Positions 35,046-44,136 are shown, counted from the first letter of the stretch. The stretch is DNA of 64,000 bases from Natrinema sp046097095 (GCF_046097095.1 NZ_CP175698.1:3348001-3412000), one strand, 5' to 3'. Notes: generated by a model not told the origin, from the letters alone. Numbers and translations are program-made.

Positions 35046-35579
35046 ATGGTCAACCTCTGGGAAGACCTCGAAACTGGACCGAACCCGCCAGAAGAGATCT
35101 ACGCCGTTGTCGAGTGTCTCAAAGGCGAGCGGAACAAGTACGAGTACGACAAGGACGTTCCGGGCGTCGTCCTCGACCGCGTGCTCCACAGTAACGTCCA
35201 TTACCCGAGTGACTACGGATTTATCCCGCAGTCGTACTACGACGACGAGGACCCCTTCGACGTGCTCGTCCTCGTCGAGGACCAGACGTTCCCCGGCTGC
35301 GTCATCGAGGCCCGTCCCGTCGCGCTGATGAAGATGGATGACGACGGCGAACAGGACGACAAGGTCATCGCCGTCCCGAGCGAGGATCCCCGATACGACC
35401 ACATCGAGGACCTCGAGGACATCCCCCAACAACAACTCGACGAGATCGACGAGTTCTTCGCGACCTACAAGAACCTCGAAGCGGGCAAGGAAGTCGAGAC
35501 GCAGGGCTGGGAGGACAAGCAGGCCGCCTACGACGCGATCGAACACGCACAGGAGCTCTACGAAGAGCACTTCCAATAG
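35046..35579 (+). CDS. ppa: Inorganic pyrophosphatase
   Basis: A 177-residue family I pyrophosphatase that hydrolyses PPi to two phosphates and drives biosynthesis forward. The catalytic metal-binding signature is DEDPFDVLVLVED. Flanking motifs are NKYEYDKDVPGVVLDRVLHS and HYPSDYGFIPQSYY. It is acidic throughout, as expected for halophiles, and monocistronic. Confidence 0.97.
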   Translation: MVNLWEDLETGPNPPEEIYAVVECLKGERNKYEYDKDVPGVVLDRVLHSNVHYPSDYGFIPQSYYDDEDPFDVLVLVEDQTFPGCVIEARPVALMKMDDDGEQDDKVIAVPSEDPRYDHIEDLEDIPQQQLDEIDEFFATYKNLEAGKEVETQGWEDKQAAYDAIEHAQELYEEHFQ

Positions 35580-35673
35580 CGGCCCGCAGCGCGATTTCTT
35601 CTGCCTCCGTCACTGAGCCGATTCCCGAGAGTTATCCACGCCCGTCCGGTGCATGCATTATGATCATGGGTAA

Positions 35674-35680
35674 TTTTATC
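35674..35680 (+). promoter_or_regulatory. TATA box of the 45-residue small gene
   Basis: TTTTATC in TAATTTTATCTC lies about 30 nt before the ATG at 35707, the leaderless spacing. Confidence 0.5.
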
Positions 35681-35706
35681 TCTACGCTTGCCGTATCACG
35701 TTCTGT

Positions 35707-35844
35707 ATGGCAGCATCCGACTCATCCGCACGACGACCGTCTTCGTCCGCCGACGACGCGACCGACGCCAGTGTCGGTATGGCCCATCTCACCGTCGTGC
35801 CGACCAACTTCGATCCCGAGGACGCGAGCGCCCGAGACAGCTAA
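35707..35844 (+). CDS. Small protein of 45 residues, unrecognised
   Basis: A short frame with ATG about 30 nt after a TATA box and haloarchaeal codon use (mostly G/C in third position). The protein is Ser/Asp-rich at the N-terminus and then reads VGMAHLTVVPTNFDPEDASA. The second half looks like a beta strand plus an acidic turn and is the part most like a real, conserved small protein. An internal ATG (24 codons in) would give a 21-residue peptide. No family was recognised. Confidence 0.4.
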   Translation: MAASDSSARRPSSSADDATDASVGMAHLTVVPTNFDPEDASARDS

Positions 35845-35994
35845 TTCAATTTCCGACAACTCACCGGTTTCCCGTTCCGACTACGACCCAGACGGCGTCG
35901 TTGACTATCGATCGGCGTGGGAAAGCGTGTCAGACATTCGCAAAACACTATCTCGAAACGAACCTTCTTGTATGCGGTCGGACTACGTCCGCCC

Positions 35995-37338
35995 ATGGGT
36001 CTGTTCGATCGATTGCGGGGCGACGGCGATCCCCGGGTCGCATTTATCGGAGTTGACGGCGTGCCGTATAGTCTCCTCGCGGAGAACGAGGAACTGTTTC
36101 CCAACTTCGCCGCGATCGCCGACGAGGGCACGGCGAGCGAGATTTCGAGCATCGTGCCGCCCGAATCCAGCGCCTGCTGGCCGTCACTGACCACCGGCGT
36201 CAATCCCGGCGAAACCGGCGTCTACGGCTTTCAGGATCGGGAAGTCGGCACCTACGACACCTACGTCCCGATGGGCCGGGAGGTCCAGGCCGACCGCGTC
36301 TGGGACCGCGTTCAGGAGGAGGGCCGCCAGGCCACCGTGCTGAACGTCCCCGTCACGTTCCCGCCCCAGCGCAACGTCCAGCGGATGGTCTCGGGCTTTC
36401 TCTCGCCCGGCCTTGAGAAGGCCGCCTACCCCGACGACGTCCGCGAGTACTTAGAGACGCTCGACTACCGAATCGACGTCAATCCGAAACTCGGCCACCA
36501 GGAAGACAAATCCGAGTTCATCGAGGACGCCCACGCTACGGTCGACGCTCAGTTCGAAGCCTTCAAACACTATATCGAAGAGGACGACTGGGACCTGTTC
36601 TTCGGCGTCTTCATGACGACCGATCGGGTCAATCACTTCCTGTTCAAAGACTACGAGCGCGACGGTGAGTACAAAGAGGAGTTCATCGAGTTCTATCGGA
36701 AGGTCGACGACTACATCGGCCGACTGCGCGAGGCGCTGCCCGATGACGTCACCATGATCGTCGCCTCCGACCACGGCTTTACGAGCCTCGATTACGAGGT
36801 CCACTTCAACGAGTGGCTCCGCGAGGAGGGCTGGCTCTCCTTCCGGACCGACGAGCCCGAAGAACTGGGCGACATCGCCGACGAGACGACGGCCTACTCC
36901 TTTATCCCCGGTCGCTTCTACATCAACCTCGAGGGCCGCGAGCCCCGTGGCTCCGTTCCTCAGGACGAGTACGACGCGGTCCGCGACGAGTTGAAGGCCG
37001 ACCTCGAGGCGCTCGAGGGGCCAAACGGCAACAACGTCGTCGAGCGCGTCGTCGAGAAAGAAAAGGCGTTCCGCGGCGATCACGACGATATCGCACCGGA
37101 TCTGGTCGCGATTCCGAACAAGGGCTTCGACCTCAAGTCCGGCTTCAAGGCCGATTCCGATATCTTCACGTCCGGGCCGCGAAACGGGATGCATAGCTTC
37201 GATAACACGTCGCTGTACATCGACAATCCCGACGCGACGATCGAGGACGCCGACCTGTTCGACATCACGCCGACGATCCTCGAACTGATGGACATCGACT
37301 ACGGTCGCGGCGAGTTCGACGGCGCGAGTCTCATCTGA
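35995..37338 (+). CDS. Alkaline phosphatase superfamily phosphodiesterase
   Basis: A 447-residue protein from the start MGLFDRLRGDGD. It has the two-metal site of the alkaline phosphatase/nucleotide pyrophosphatase superfamily: AFIGVDGVPYS (Asp), the nucleophile region PPESSACWPSLTTGVNPGE, MTTDRVNHFLFKDYE (Asp, His), IVASDHGFTSLDYEVH (Asp, His) and RNGMHSFDNTSLYI (His). No signal peptide or membrane span is seen, so it is cytoplasmic. Such haloarchaeal enzymes hydrolyse phosphodiesters or phosphonates, and the substrate is unknown. Confidence 0.85.
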   Translation: MGLFDRLRGDGDPRVAFIGVDGVPYSLLAENEELFPNFAAIADEGTASEISSIVPPESSACWPSLTTGVNPGETGVYGFQDREVGTYDTYVPMGREVQADRVWDRVQEEGRQATVLNVPVTFPPQRNVQRMVSGFLSPGLEKAAYPDDVREYLETLDYRIDVNPKLGHQEDKSEFIEDAHATVDAQFEAFKHYIEEDDWDLFFGVFMTTDRVNHFLFKDYERDGEYKEEFIEFYRKVDDYIGRLREALPDDVTMIVASDHGFTSLDYEVHFNEWLREEGWLSFRTDEPEELGDIADETTAYSFIPGRFYINLEGREPRGSVPQDEYDAVRDELKADLEALEGPNGNNVVERVVEKEKAFRGDHDDIAPDLVAIPNKGFDLKSGFKADSDIFTSGPRNGMHSFDNTSLYIDNPDATIEDADLFDITPTILELMDIDYGRGEFDGASLI

Positions 37339-37374
37339 GCAGCGTCTCCGCCGGTTCGCTCGGATCTCCAGAAG

Positions 37375-37382
37375 CTATATTT
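37375..37382 (+). promoter_or_regulatory. TATA box of the membrane protein gene at 37406
   Basis: CTATATTT in AAGCTATATTTTC lies about 28 nt before the ATG at 37406 and supports that start over a GTG 15 nt upstream. Confidence 0.5.
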
Positions 37383-37405
37383 TCACTGACGTGCGATCGC
37401 TCAGT

Positions 37406-37771
37406 ATGCGAGACGCCCGACTCGTCGGTATCAGTTTCACCCTGGCGTTTCTGTTCGCCGGCATCGTCAGTGTACTCACCGAGAGTCCAGCCGTGCTCGG
37501 TACCACGCCGGTCGGGATCGCCGTCTATCTGGCCGTCGGAATTGGATTCCCGCAGTTCCTGCTCTCGCGTCGCGACGAGTCGGCGCTCCAGTTCGGTCTG
37601 GCCGCGCTCGCGGTCGTCGGCGCGGCGGTCGCGGTGATCGCTGGCGTCGTAACGGGGTCCCCGAACGCAGAATGGAGCGGCGGACTCGTCGCAATCCTGC
37701 TCGTCGTCGTTCTCGGAACCACCCTCGGAACGGCCGTCCGCGAGTTCCGTGCCGGCTATCGGTCGCCGTAA
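37406..37771 (+). CDS. Hypothetical membrane protein, four spans
   Basis: A 121-residue hydrophobic protein. Four probable membrane helices are visible: VGISFTLAFLFAGIVSVL, VGIAVYLAVGIGFPQFLL, FGLAALAVVGAAVAVIAGVV and LVAILLVVVLGTTLGTAV. The loop between the second and third (SRRDESA) is charged, and the C-terminus is basic (REFRAGYRSP), facing the cytoplasm. No family recognised. The next gene is DUF371 about 60 bp on, and the two may be cotranscribed. Confidence 0.7.
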   Translation: MRDARLVGISFTLAFLFAGIVSVLTESPAVLGTTPVGIAVYLAVGIGFPQFLLSRRDESALQFGLAALAVVGAAVAVIAGVVTGSPNAEWSGGLVAILLVVVLGTTLGTAVREFRAGYRSP

Positions 37772-37832
37772 TCCCAGCGACGGAGACGTGCCGATTCGAT
37801 CCCGTTTTCCGGCCGGCACCGAACCGCAACGC

Positions 37833-38249
37833 ATGGAAGAAGTAATTCACGCTCGCGGCCACGAGAACGTCTCCGCCGAGCATGCAAGCACGTTCGAAGT
37901 GACGACCGACGACTACCTCACCCCCGCCGGCGACTGCATCCTCGCGATCGACGCCGACCGTGCGCCCGCAGACTTCGACCCGGAGTTCGTCGCGGCCTGT
38001 CGGGAGCCGGACGCGACGATCACGTTCGAGATCGAGGCCGACGGCCACCGCGAGTCGGTGACCGGTCGGGGGGGCACCGCCCTCGAGTTCACGAACGAGC
38101 GCAGCGCCGTCGGCCGGACTAGCGACTACGTCGACGACCGGACGATCATGAACGACGCCGCGTTCGCGGCCGAGGGATTCGACCGCGATCTCGTAGCGGC
38201 GCTGGCCGACGGTGCCGAGGCGACGGTGACGCTTCGCGTCGAGCCATAG
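37833..38249 (+). CDS. DUF371 domain protein
   Basis: A 138-residue archaeal protein of the DUF371 family. The start was placed at MEEVIHARGHENVSAEH, which is where family similarity begins. Conserved parts are RGHENVSAEHASTFEVT, LTPAGDCILAIDAD and IMNDAAFAAEGFDRDLVAAL. It has no catalytic motif and no membrane part. DUF371 is broadly conserved in archaea but without known role. The preceding membrane protein gene is on the same strand. Confidence 0.88.
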   Translation: MEEVIHARGHENVSAEHASTFEVTTDDYLTPAGDCILAIDADRAPADFDPEFVAACREPDATITFEIEADGHRESVTGRGGTALEFTNERSAVGRTSDYVDDRTIMNDAAFAAEGFDRDLVAALADGAEATVTLRVEP

Positions 38250-38357
38250 CGGCATGCCCTCCGTCCCGCCGCTCGAGCGGTTGGCTTCCCATCGGACCAC
38301 TGCGGGTCGATCGCGAGCGTAGATTACTGCGGGCGCTCAAACTACTAGTCAGTTGGA

Positions 38358-38870
38358 ATGATAGCCCCGGGTACGGGAATGGTCGATCCGATCACGTCAC
38401 TGGCACTCGTCCTGCTGGCGTATTTGACAGTCGTGCCGCTGCTCGTCCTCGCTCACGAACTCGCCCACGCCGCGATGGGCTTTGCGTTACTTCCGGGACC
38501 GATACGGGTCACGGTCGGCACCGACCCCCGCTGGGAAGTGACCCGTGGGCGACTCGAGCTCGGTATCGACCCTGGCGGTTGGCGGTCGTGGTGGCCCGGT
38601 TTCTATCGATCGGCGGCGACGCCCAAGGGATACAGGGGCGTGGCGATCGTGCTGATCGGACCGATCAGTTCGCTCGGCTTCGGAGTAGGCTTGCTCGGTG
38701 CCGCGTCGATAGCGACCGACGCGGTCGCGGTCGTCTGTCGGACCGGGGCGTACTGGGCGTTCGTTCAGGGTCTGGCGACGGTCGTTCCAGTGACCTATCC
38801 AGACTGGCTGCCGGCCTACGGCGGCCATCCCAGTGACGGAAAGCGGGCGATTCGTTATGTACAGGAGTGA
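38358..38870 (+). CDS. Site-2-protease-like (M50-type) membrane protein
   Basis: A 170-residue membrane protein. A first hydrophobic helix carries HELAH (VLAHELAHAAMGFALLPGP), the HExxH zinc motif. A second span is VAIVLIGPISSLGFGVGLLG, and the C-terminus has a conserved-looking YGGHPSDGKRAIRYV, reminiscent of the third metal-ligand motif (N/DG) of site-2 proteases. It is short for the family, so it may be an M50-like pseudo-enzyme or a compact protease. The alternative start is MVDPITS seven residues in. No substrate neighbour is apparent. Confidence 0.7.
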   Translation: MIAPGTGMVDPITSLALVLLAYLTVVPLLVLAHELAHAAMGFALLPGPIRVTVGTDPRWEVTRGRLELGIDPGGWRSWWPGFYRSAATPKGYRGVAIVLIGPISSLGFGVGLLGAASIATDAVAVVCRTGAYWAFVQGLATVVPVTYPDWLPAYGGHPSDGKRAIRYVQE

Positions 38871-38941
38871 GCTGACCACCGATCGATCTCGAGCGCCGCG
38901 AATCCGGTATGCACACGTATCGCCGGGGCGTACCCGCGCGC

Positions 38942-39781
38942 ATGAGCGATGATCTGGAGCCGGCCGTCAACATCAGCGGCGGCCGGGCGGGCGGTGGCGC
39001 GGCCGCCGAATTCGACCCCGCGACGGCCGACACCCGCGCGGAGGAGGTCGTCGACCGGCTGGGCGAACTGTACTGGCAGAAGACCTACGGCGGGCAGGAT
39101 GCCTTCACCTGTCTCGTCCGCACCGTTTTGAGCCAGAACACCAGCGACAAGGCGAGCCAACCGGCTCACGACGCGCTGATCGAACGGTACGGCGGAGACG
39201 AGACCGACCTCGCCGAGTCCCTCGCGAACGCCGAGCAGTCACGACTCGCGGAGACGATCAGCTCCGCGGGGCTGTACAACCGGAAATCCGACGTTCTCAT
39301 CGGCACGGCCGAGTGGGTCATGGCGGAGTTCGGCTCGGCCGCAGCGTTCGACGCCTTCATCAGCGACGAGGAGCCGTCGACGGTCCGAGAGACGCTGCTC
39401 GAGATCCGCGGCGTCGGTCCGAAAACGGCGGACTGTGTGTTGCTCTTCGCCGGCGGTCGCAGCGGCGTCTTCCCCGTCGACACCCACGTCCATCGGATCT
39501 ATCGACGCATGGGGATCGCACCGCCGGACGCCGACCACGAAGCGGTACGCGAGATCCTCGAACGGGACGTGCCCGCGACCAAGTGCGGCTTCGGCCACAC
39601 GGCGACGATCCAGTTCGGTCGGGAGTACTGCACGGCTCGGAAGCCGGTCTGTCTCGAGGGTCCCGACGCCTGTCCGATGGCCGACCGCTGCGAACGGGTC
39701 GGCGTCTCCCCCGCGACCGGCGATGTCGTCGATCCGGCCGAAGCCGCCGAGGCGGCTGAGGGCGCTGTGAACGACGACTAA
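38942..39781 (+). CDS. nth: Endonuclease III
   Basis: A 279-residue HhH-GPD DNA glycosylase/AP lyase from the start MSDDLEPAVN. The helix-hairpin-helix with catalytic Lys is LEIRGVGPKTADCVLLF, and the catalytic Asp is in FPVDTHVHRIYRRM. The C-terminal Fe-S cysteines read C-x6-C-x6-C-x5-C (CTARKPVCLEGPDACPMADRC), where the middle gap is usually two residues, a four-residue insertion. It removes oxidised pyrimidines. The last about 25 residues are an Ala/Glu/Asp tail. Confidence 0.94.
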   Translation: MSDDLEPAVNISGGRAGGGAAAEFDPATADTRAEEVVDRLGELYWQKTYGGQDAFTCLVRTVLSQNTSDKASQPAHDALIERYGGDETDLAESLANAEQSRLAETISSAGLYNRKSDVLIGTAEWVMAEFGSAAAFDAFISDEEPSTVRETLLEIRGVGPKTADCVLLFAGGRSGVFPVDTHVHRIYRRMGIAPPDADHEAVREILERDVPATKCGFGHTATIQFGREYCTARKPVCLEGPDACPMADRCERVGVSPATGDVVDPAEAAEAAEGAVNDD

Positions 39782-40040
39782 GTGCCGATCGATCCGATTA
39801 GCCCGTGGCGCTCGATCGTCGCTGCACGTCCTCGAGGCCGTGTCGCCCCACCACGAGGACTTCGTAGCGCTCGTGTAAAGCGAACACGCTGATGGGTGCC
39901 AGCGATCCCGGTCGCTGGTCTCATAGTCTCGAACTGAACTCACGCCACCACGGAAGATGGGACGAGAAACGTGAGGGAGGGAAAGTAGACGACGAGATTG
40001 GTAAGTAACTGAAACGTTCTGGTGAGTCCACAACTACTTT

Positions 40041-41201
40041 ATGTCACCACAAGTGATGCCCGGGGTACCAATGCCTGCAGACCCTGATCGGGTTGCAGAG
40101 ACGAGCGAAAGTACGACTACCTCAGCAACTGACGCCGCGGCTGTTTCTGCGTCACGCCGCCAACTGTTGACGACGACAGCGGTCGGTTCGGTGACCGCGC
40201 TCGCAGGCTGTGCGAAACTGCTTGGGAGCGACCCGGGACTGCGCGTCGCAGTCTGGAGCGGGAACTACTCCGATCGCTTCGAGAAAGGCGTCGTCTCCCA
40301 GTGGGAGGAGGAACACGATATCGAGATCCAACTCCAGCCTGAGTGGGCCGGAATCCTCAACAAGATCCGGTCGGCGCCGAAGGACAACCCGCCGTTCGAC
40401 CTCACCGTCGCGGAGGGGAACTTCTACTACTACGGCCGGCAGGACGATCTCTTCGAGCCGATCCGCACTAAGAACGTTCCTAACGCCGAGGAAATCATGG
40501 ACTTTTACACGGAGATCCGCGAGCCCAAGTACGGGATGCCCGTCGACGGGGCGCCGTGTACGATCATCCACCGCGACGCCGCCGACGTCCAACCCGGTAC
40601 TTGGAGCGAGTTCAACACCGCCGCAACGGACACCGCCGTCGGCATCGACACCGGCTTCTGGTGGTATCCGCTCTACGCCGCGGCGATCGCGATGGACGCG
40701 AAACCCAGCGCCGAAGAGATGTACGACGCGTCCCTCCACGAGGACGTCCTCTCGACGATCGAGGGCTGGAACATCGAGAGCTGGGCGAGCTCCGGCGCGG
40801 ATATCTGGCAGGCTTTCGACAACGGCGTCATCGACGCCGCTCAGTGGTACTACGACCAGACGGCCTACGACATCGACGACTACGACGGACTGAGTCACAC
40901 GATGCCCGAACAGACGACCGGCTGGCTCAACAACTGGTGCGTCGTCAGAGGTACCGACAAGCGAGACGAGGCCGAGAAATTCATCAATTTCCTGCTCGAT
41001 TCAGAGGTCCAGTCGGAGTGGTCCCAACATCACCCCATGATGTTCAGCAACCGGAACATCGAGTACGCGAAGGGCCTCGAGGAAGACCTCCCGACCACCA
41101 CCGAGGAAGCCGAAAACATCGCGTTCCCCGACTGGAGCTACCTCGCAGACTACAGCAGCGACCTCTCGGACGCGTTCACCAGCATGCAACAGCAGTCCTA
41201 A
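40041..41201 (+). CDS. ABC transporter substrate-binding lipoprotein (spermidine/putrescine-like)
   Basis: A 386-residue binding protein. The N-terminus has a Tat-type lipoprotein signal (ASRRQLLTTTAVGSVTALAGC, shown in part), with the lipidated Cys in LAGC. The mature part (VAVWSGNYSDRFEKGVVSQWEEEH) resembles PotD-like polyamine binders. It starts the four-gene importer operon and lies 11 bp before the ATPase gene. The substrate is inferred as polyamine or a related cationic compound, not proven. Alternative start: the Met of MPADPD. Confidence 0.87.
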   Translation: MSPQVMPGVPMPADPDRVAETSESTTTSATDAAAVSASRRQLLTTTAVGSVTALAGCAKLLGSDPGLRVAVWSGNYSDRFEKGVVSQWEEEHDIEIQLQPEWAGILNKIRSAPKDNPPFDLTVAEGNFYYYGRQDDLFEPIRTKNVPNAEEIMDFYTEIREPKYGMPVDGAPCTIIHRDAADVQPGTWSEFNTAATDTAVGIDTGFWWYPLYAAAIAMDAKPSAEEMYDASLHEDVLSTIEGWNIESWASSGADIWQAFDNGVIDAAQWYYDQTAYDIDDYDGLSHTMPEQTTGWLNNWCVVRGTDKRDEAEKFINFLLDSEVQSEWSQHHPMMFSNRNIEYAKGLEEDLPTTTEEAENIAFPDWSYLADYSSDLSDAFTSMQQQS

Positions 41202-41212
41202 TCACCGAGACA

Positions 41213-42352
41213 ATGTCTGAAATCACACTGGAAGGGCTCGAGAAGCGCTACGGAGAGACGACCGCCGTCGAGGACGTGTCGGTCGATATCGACGACGGCG
41301 AGTTGCTCTGTCTGCTCGGCCCCAGCGGCAGCGGGAAGTCGACGACGCTGCGGATGATCGCCGGCCTCGAGACGCCGACCGACGGGACGATTCGGATCGG
41401 CGACGACGACGTCACCGACCAACCGGCCTACGACCGAACGACCTCGACGGTGTTTCAGGACTGGGCGCTGTTCCCCCATAAGACGGTTCTGGAGAACGTC
41501 ACCTTCGGGCTCAAGATGCAAGGCGTCTCGAAGGACGAACGCCGCGACCGCGCCCGAGAGATGCTCGAGCGCGTTCAGATGGCCGGCTACGGCGACGATG
41601 ATCCGACCACGCTGAGCGGCGGGCAGAAACAACGGGTCGCGCTCGCCCGCTCGCTCGCGGTCAATCCCGACGTCCTCCTGCTCGACGAACCCTTGTCGAA
41701 CCTCGACAAGCGGCTCCGCGAGGACATGCAGATCGAACTCCGCGAGATCCACGACGACTTGGAGAAGACGTTCGTCCACGTCACGCACGATCAGGACGAG
41801 GCGTTCACGCTGGCCGATCGGATCGGGATTATGAACGAGGGCGAACTGATCCAGATCGGCGACCCACACGAGGTCTACGAGAACCCGAAAAACCGCTTCA
41901 TCGAGGCGTTCCTCGGCGATACGAACTTCGTCGATGCGACGGTCTCGCGGACGACCGCGGAGGCAGCGTACGTCGACACCGAACTCGGCGCCGAACTCGT
42001 CCTCCCGACCGACCGTGAGCCCGCCGTCGACGAGGGGACCGACCTCACGATCTCGCTGCGGCCCGAAATTCTCTCGATCGATCGGGCGGCCGACGCTACC
42101 GGCGACGGCACCACCAAGCAGCGAGCCGTCGCCGACGGGAGCACGGCAAACGCCGTCACCGGAACGATCAGGAACGTCGTCTATCGCGGCTCGACCGTTC
42201 GCTACTCCGTCTCGATCGACGGTGCGTCGCTCTTCGTCGAACGATCGGACGCGGGCGTGGAAACGCTGGCCGCCGGCGACGAGGTCCGCATTGAGTGGAA
42301 CGGGGCCGACGCGCTCGCGTTCCGCACTGACGGAACGCGGGTCGAACTGTGA
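41213..42352 (+). CDS. ABC transporter ATPase (PotA-type)
   Basis: A 379-residue ATPase from the start MSEITLEGLEKRYG. Walker A GPSGSGKSTTLRMIAG, Q-loop in VFQDWALFPHKTV, signature LSGGQKQRVALARSLA, Walker B VLLLDEPLSNLD and H-loop FVHVTHDQDEAF are intact. The C-terminal about 130 residues form a TOBE-like regulatory domain. It couples ATP hydrolysis to uptake by the two permeases that follow, and its end overlaps the first permease gene. Confidence 0.95.
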   Translation: MSEITLEGLEKRYGETTAVEDVSVDIDDGELLCLLGPSGSGKSTTLRMIAGLETPTDGTIRIGDDDVTDQPAYDRTTSTVFQDWALFPHKTVLENVTFGLKMQGVSKDERRDRAREMLERVQMAGYGDDDPTTLSGGQKQRVALARSLAVNPDVLLLDEPLSNLDKRLREDMQIELREIHDDLEKTFVHVTHDQDEAFTLADRIGIMNEGELIQIGDPHEVYENPKNRFIEAFLGDTNFVDATVSRTTAEAAYVDTELGAELVLPTDREPAVDEGTDLTISLRPEILSIDRAADATGDGTTKQRAVADGSTANAVTGTIRNVVYRGSTVRYSVSIDGASLFVERSDAGVETLAAGDEVRIEWNGADALAFRTDGTRVEL

Positions 42353-43275
42353 CGACCATGACGAGAGTGAAATCGAACCTCCCGCGGCCGATCGCGTCTT
42401 ACTGGGCCTCGATCACTGAGCGGTCGCCTTCGAACCGGGCCTTGCTGATCATGGCGCCGCTGCTCGCCTTCGAGCTGCTGATCTTCGTGATCCCCTTCGT
42501 CATCCTGCTGCGTATCAGCGTCGCCGAGGGCTCGAGCGACCTCGTCTACGCCAAGGGCACGTGGTCGCTCGACGCGTACGCGACGGTACTGACCGACGAC
42601 CTCCTCTTGAGCGTCATCAGTTACTCGTTCCGGCTCGGCGCGGTCGTGACGGTTCTGTCCGTCGCGATTGGCCTGTTTTACGCGTACGCGATCTGGCAGT
42701 CGACCGGCCTCGTAAAGTCGCTCCTGCTGTTCTCGGTCGTCATGCCGCTGCTGACGACGCTGGTCATCAGGGCGTACGCGTTCAATCCGTTGCTGGCACC
42801 GACCGGGACGCTCAACAAGGTGTTGCTGTCGCTAAATCTCGTCTCGAGCCCGATCCAGTTCGTCCCCGCCACCGTCGGTGCGGTGGTCGGACAGCTGTAT
42901 ATCGTCCTCCCGTACGCTGTGTTGGCGATCTACAGCGTCATGGCGACGATGGATCAGCGGGTCGTCGAGGCCGCCCGCGACCTCGGTGCGAGCCGGCCGC
43001 GTGCGGTCCTTGAGGTAGTTATCCCGCAGGCGATGCCGGGGATAATCGTCGCGACGGTGATCTCGTTCGCGTGGAGTGTCGGGGGCTACGCCGCGCCGGA
43101 ACTCCTCTCAAACGGCGTCACGTTCGCCATCCATATCGAGGACCTGATGCTGTCCGATCTGCGCTATCCGATCGCCGCCGCGCTGGCGGTCGTCATGCTC
43201 GTCTCGATGTTCGGATGTATCGCCGTCCTCGTAACCGCTCTCAATCGCCTCGGAGGTGAGTTTGAACTTGCATAG
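42349..43275 (+). CDS. ABC transporter permease (PotB-type)
   Basis: A 308-residue inner permease of the spermidine/putrescine type, with about six membrane helices. The cytoplasmic EAA loop that contacts the ATPase is visible (VVEAARDLGASRPRAVLEVVIPQAMPGI, in part). The GTG start overlaps the ATPase stop, and an ATG three codons later is an alternative. Membrane segments include LLIMAPLLAFELLIFVIPFV near the N-terminus. Confidence 0.9.
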   Translation: MTTMTRVKSNLPRPIASYWASITERSPSNRALLIMAPLLAFELLIFVIPFVILLRISVAEGSSDLVYAKGTWSLDAYATVLTDDLLLSVISYSFRLGAVVTVLSVAIGLFYAYAIWQSTGLVKSLLLFSVVMPLLTTLVIRAYAFNPLLAPTGTLNKVLLSLNLVSSPIQFVPATVGAVVGQLYIVLPYAVLAIYSVMATMDQRVVEAARDLGASRPRAVLEVVIPQAMPGIIVATVISFAWSVGGYAAPELLSNGVTFAIHIEDLMLSDLRYPIAAALAVVMLVSMFGCIAVLVTALNRLGGEFELA

Positions 43276-44071
43276 GGAAACGTTCGAGACCGTGGCGTTC
43301 CGCGCGGGCTACCTCCTGTTGCTCGCGTTCATGTTGTTCCCGCTGTTCGTCATCGTCGCGACGTCGTTCTCGGCGTCCGGCCAGATCGCGTTCCCGCCCA
43401 AGGGTCTCTCGCTGACCTGGTATACCGAGTTCCTCGATAGCACGCGCTGGCTCAGAGCGTTCACGAACAGCATCGTCATCGGCGTCGGGACGGCGATCCT
43501 CGCGACGGGACTCGGCGTCGCGGGTGCCTTTGGACAGGAGATCGACGACGGATCGCTCGGCTCGCTGGTGACGCCGCTCGTCCTCGTCCCGCTGCTGATT
43601 CCGCCGGTCATCCTCGGGATCACGCTCCTGATGTACTTCAACGAGGTCGGCCTGCGCGGCTCCTACCTGAGCATTATCCTCGCGCACACGCTCTGGGCGA
43701 TGCCGCTGGTCTACTTCGTGATGCGGTCGGTGTTCAGTCGGTTCGACTGGCAGCAACTAGACGCCGCACACGACCTCGGCGCTGGACCGCTACAGTCGTT
43801 TCGACACGTTGTCTTGCCGAACGTGAGACACGGCATCTTCGTCGGGACGCTGCTCGCGTTCATCATTAGCCTCCAGGAGTTCGTGATGGCGATGTTCCTC
43901 TCGACGCCCGCCACCGAGACCATTCCGGTCCTTGCTTGGACCGAGATCCGGCAGGCGCTGGATCCGCTTGTGAGCGTCGTCTCGACGTTCCTGATCCTCT
44001 TCTCGCTGGGCGCGCTCGCGCTCGCGGTTCTCGCGACGAACCTCGAGTGGGTCTCGAAGCAACTCTCCTGA
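43256..44071 (+). CDS. ABC transporter permease (PotC-type)
   Basis: A 271-residue permease, the second membrane subunit of the importer, with about six helices and the EAA loop (LDAAHDLGAGPLQSFRHVVLPNV). The assigned GTG start overlaps the end of the first permease gene by 20 bp. A strong Shine-Dalgarno sequence GGAGGTGA (43252-43259) overlaps that GTG, so translation may instead begin at one of the in-frame TTG codons a few residues later. The operon ends here. Confidence 0.87.
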   Translation: MSLNLHRETFETVAFRAGYLLLLAFMLFPLFVIVATSFSASGQIAFPPKGLSLTWYTEFLDSTRWLRAFTNSIVIGVGTAILATGLGVAGAFGQEIDDGSLGSLVTPLVLVPLLIPPVILGITLLMYFNEVGLRGSYLSIILAHTLWAMPLVYFVMRSVFSRFDWQQLDAAHDLGAGPLQSFRHVVLPNVRHGIFVGTLLAFIISLQEFVMAMFLSTPATETIPVLAWTEIRQALDPLVSVVSTFLILFSLGALALAVLATNLEWVSKQLS

Positions 44072-44136
44072 TGGCACCTGGGACGAGGGGCGTCACCGAC
44101 CGGCGCCTGGTCTCCGTTCTAAACCGCGGTCGGTTT

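Noticed and set aside
39798..39887. Minus-strand frame of 29 residues from a GTG (contains EVLVVGRHGLEDVQ), like the end of a universal stress protein
   Set aside because: Too short, no upstream family sequence, and the resemblance covers only a few residues, so it may be chance.
40556..41212. In-frame extension of the ABC ATPase gene through the binding-protein gene
   Set aside because: The extension is an out-of-frame reading of the substrate-binding protein; the ATPase family begins at MSEITLEG.
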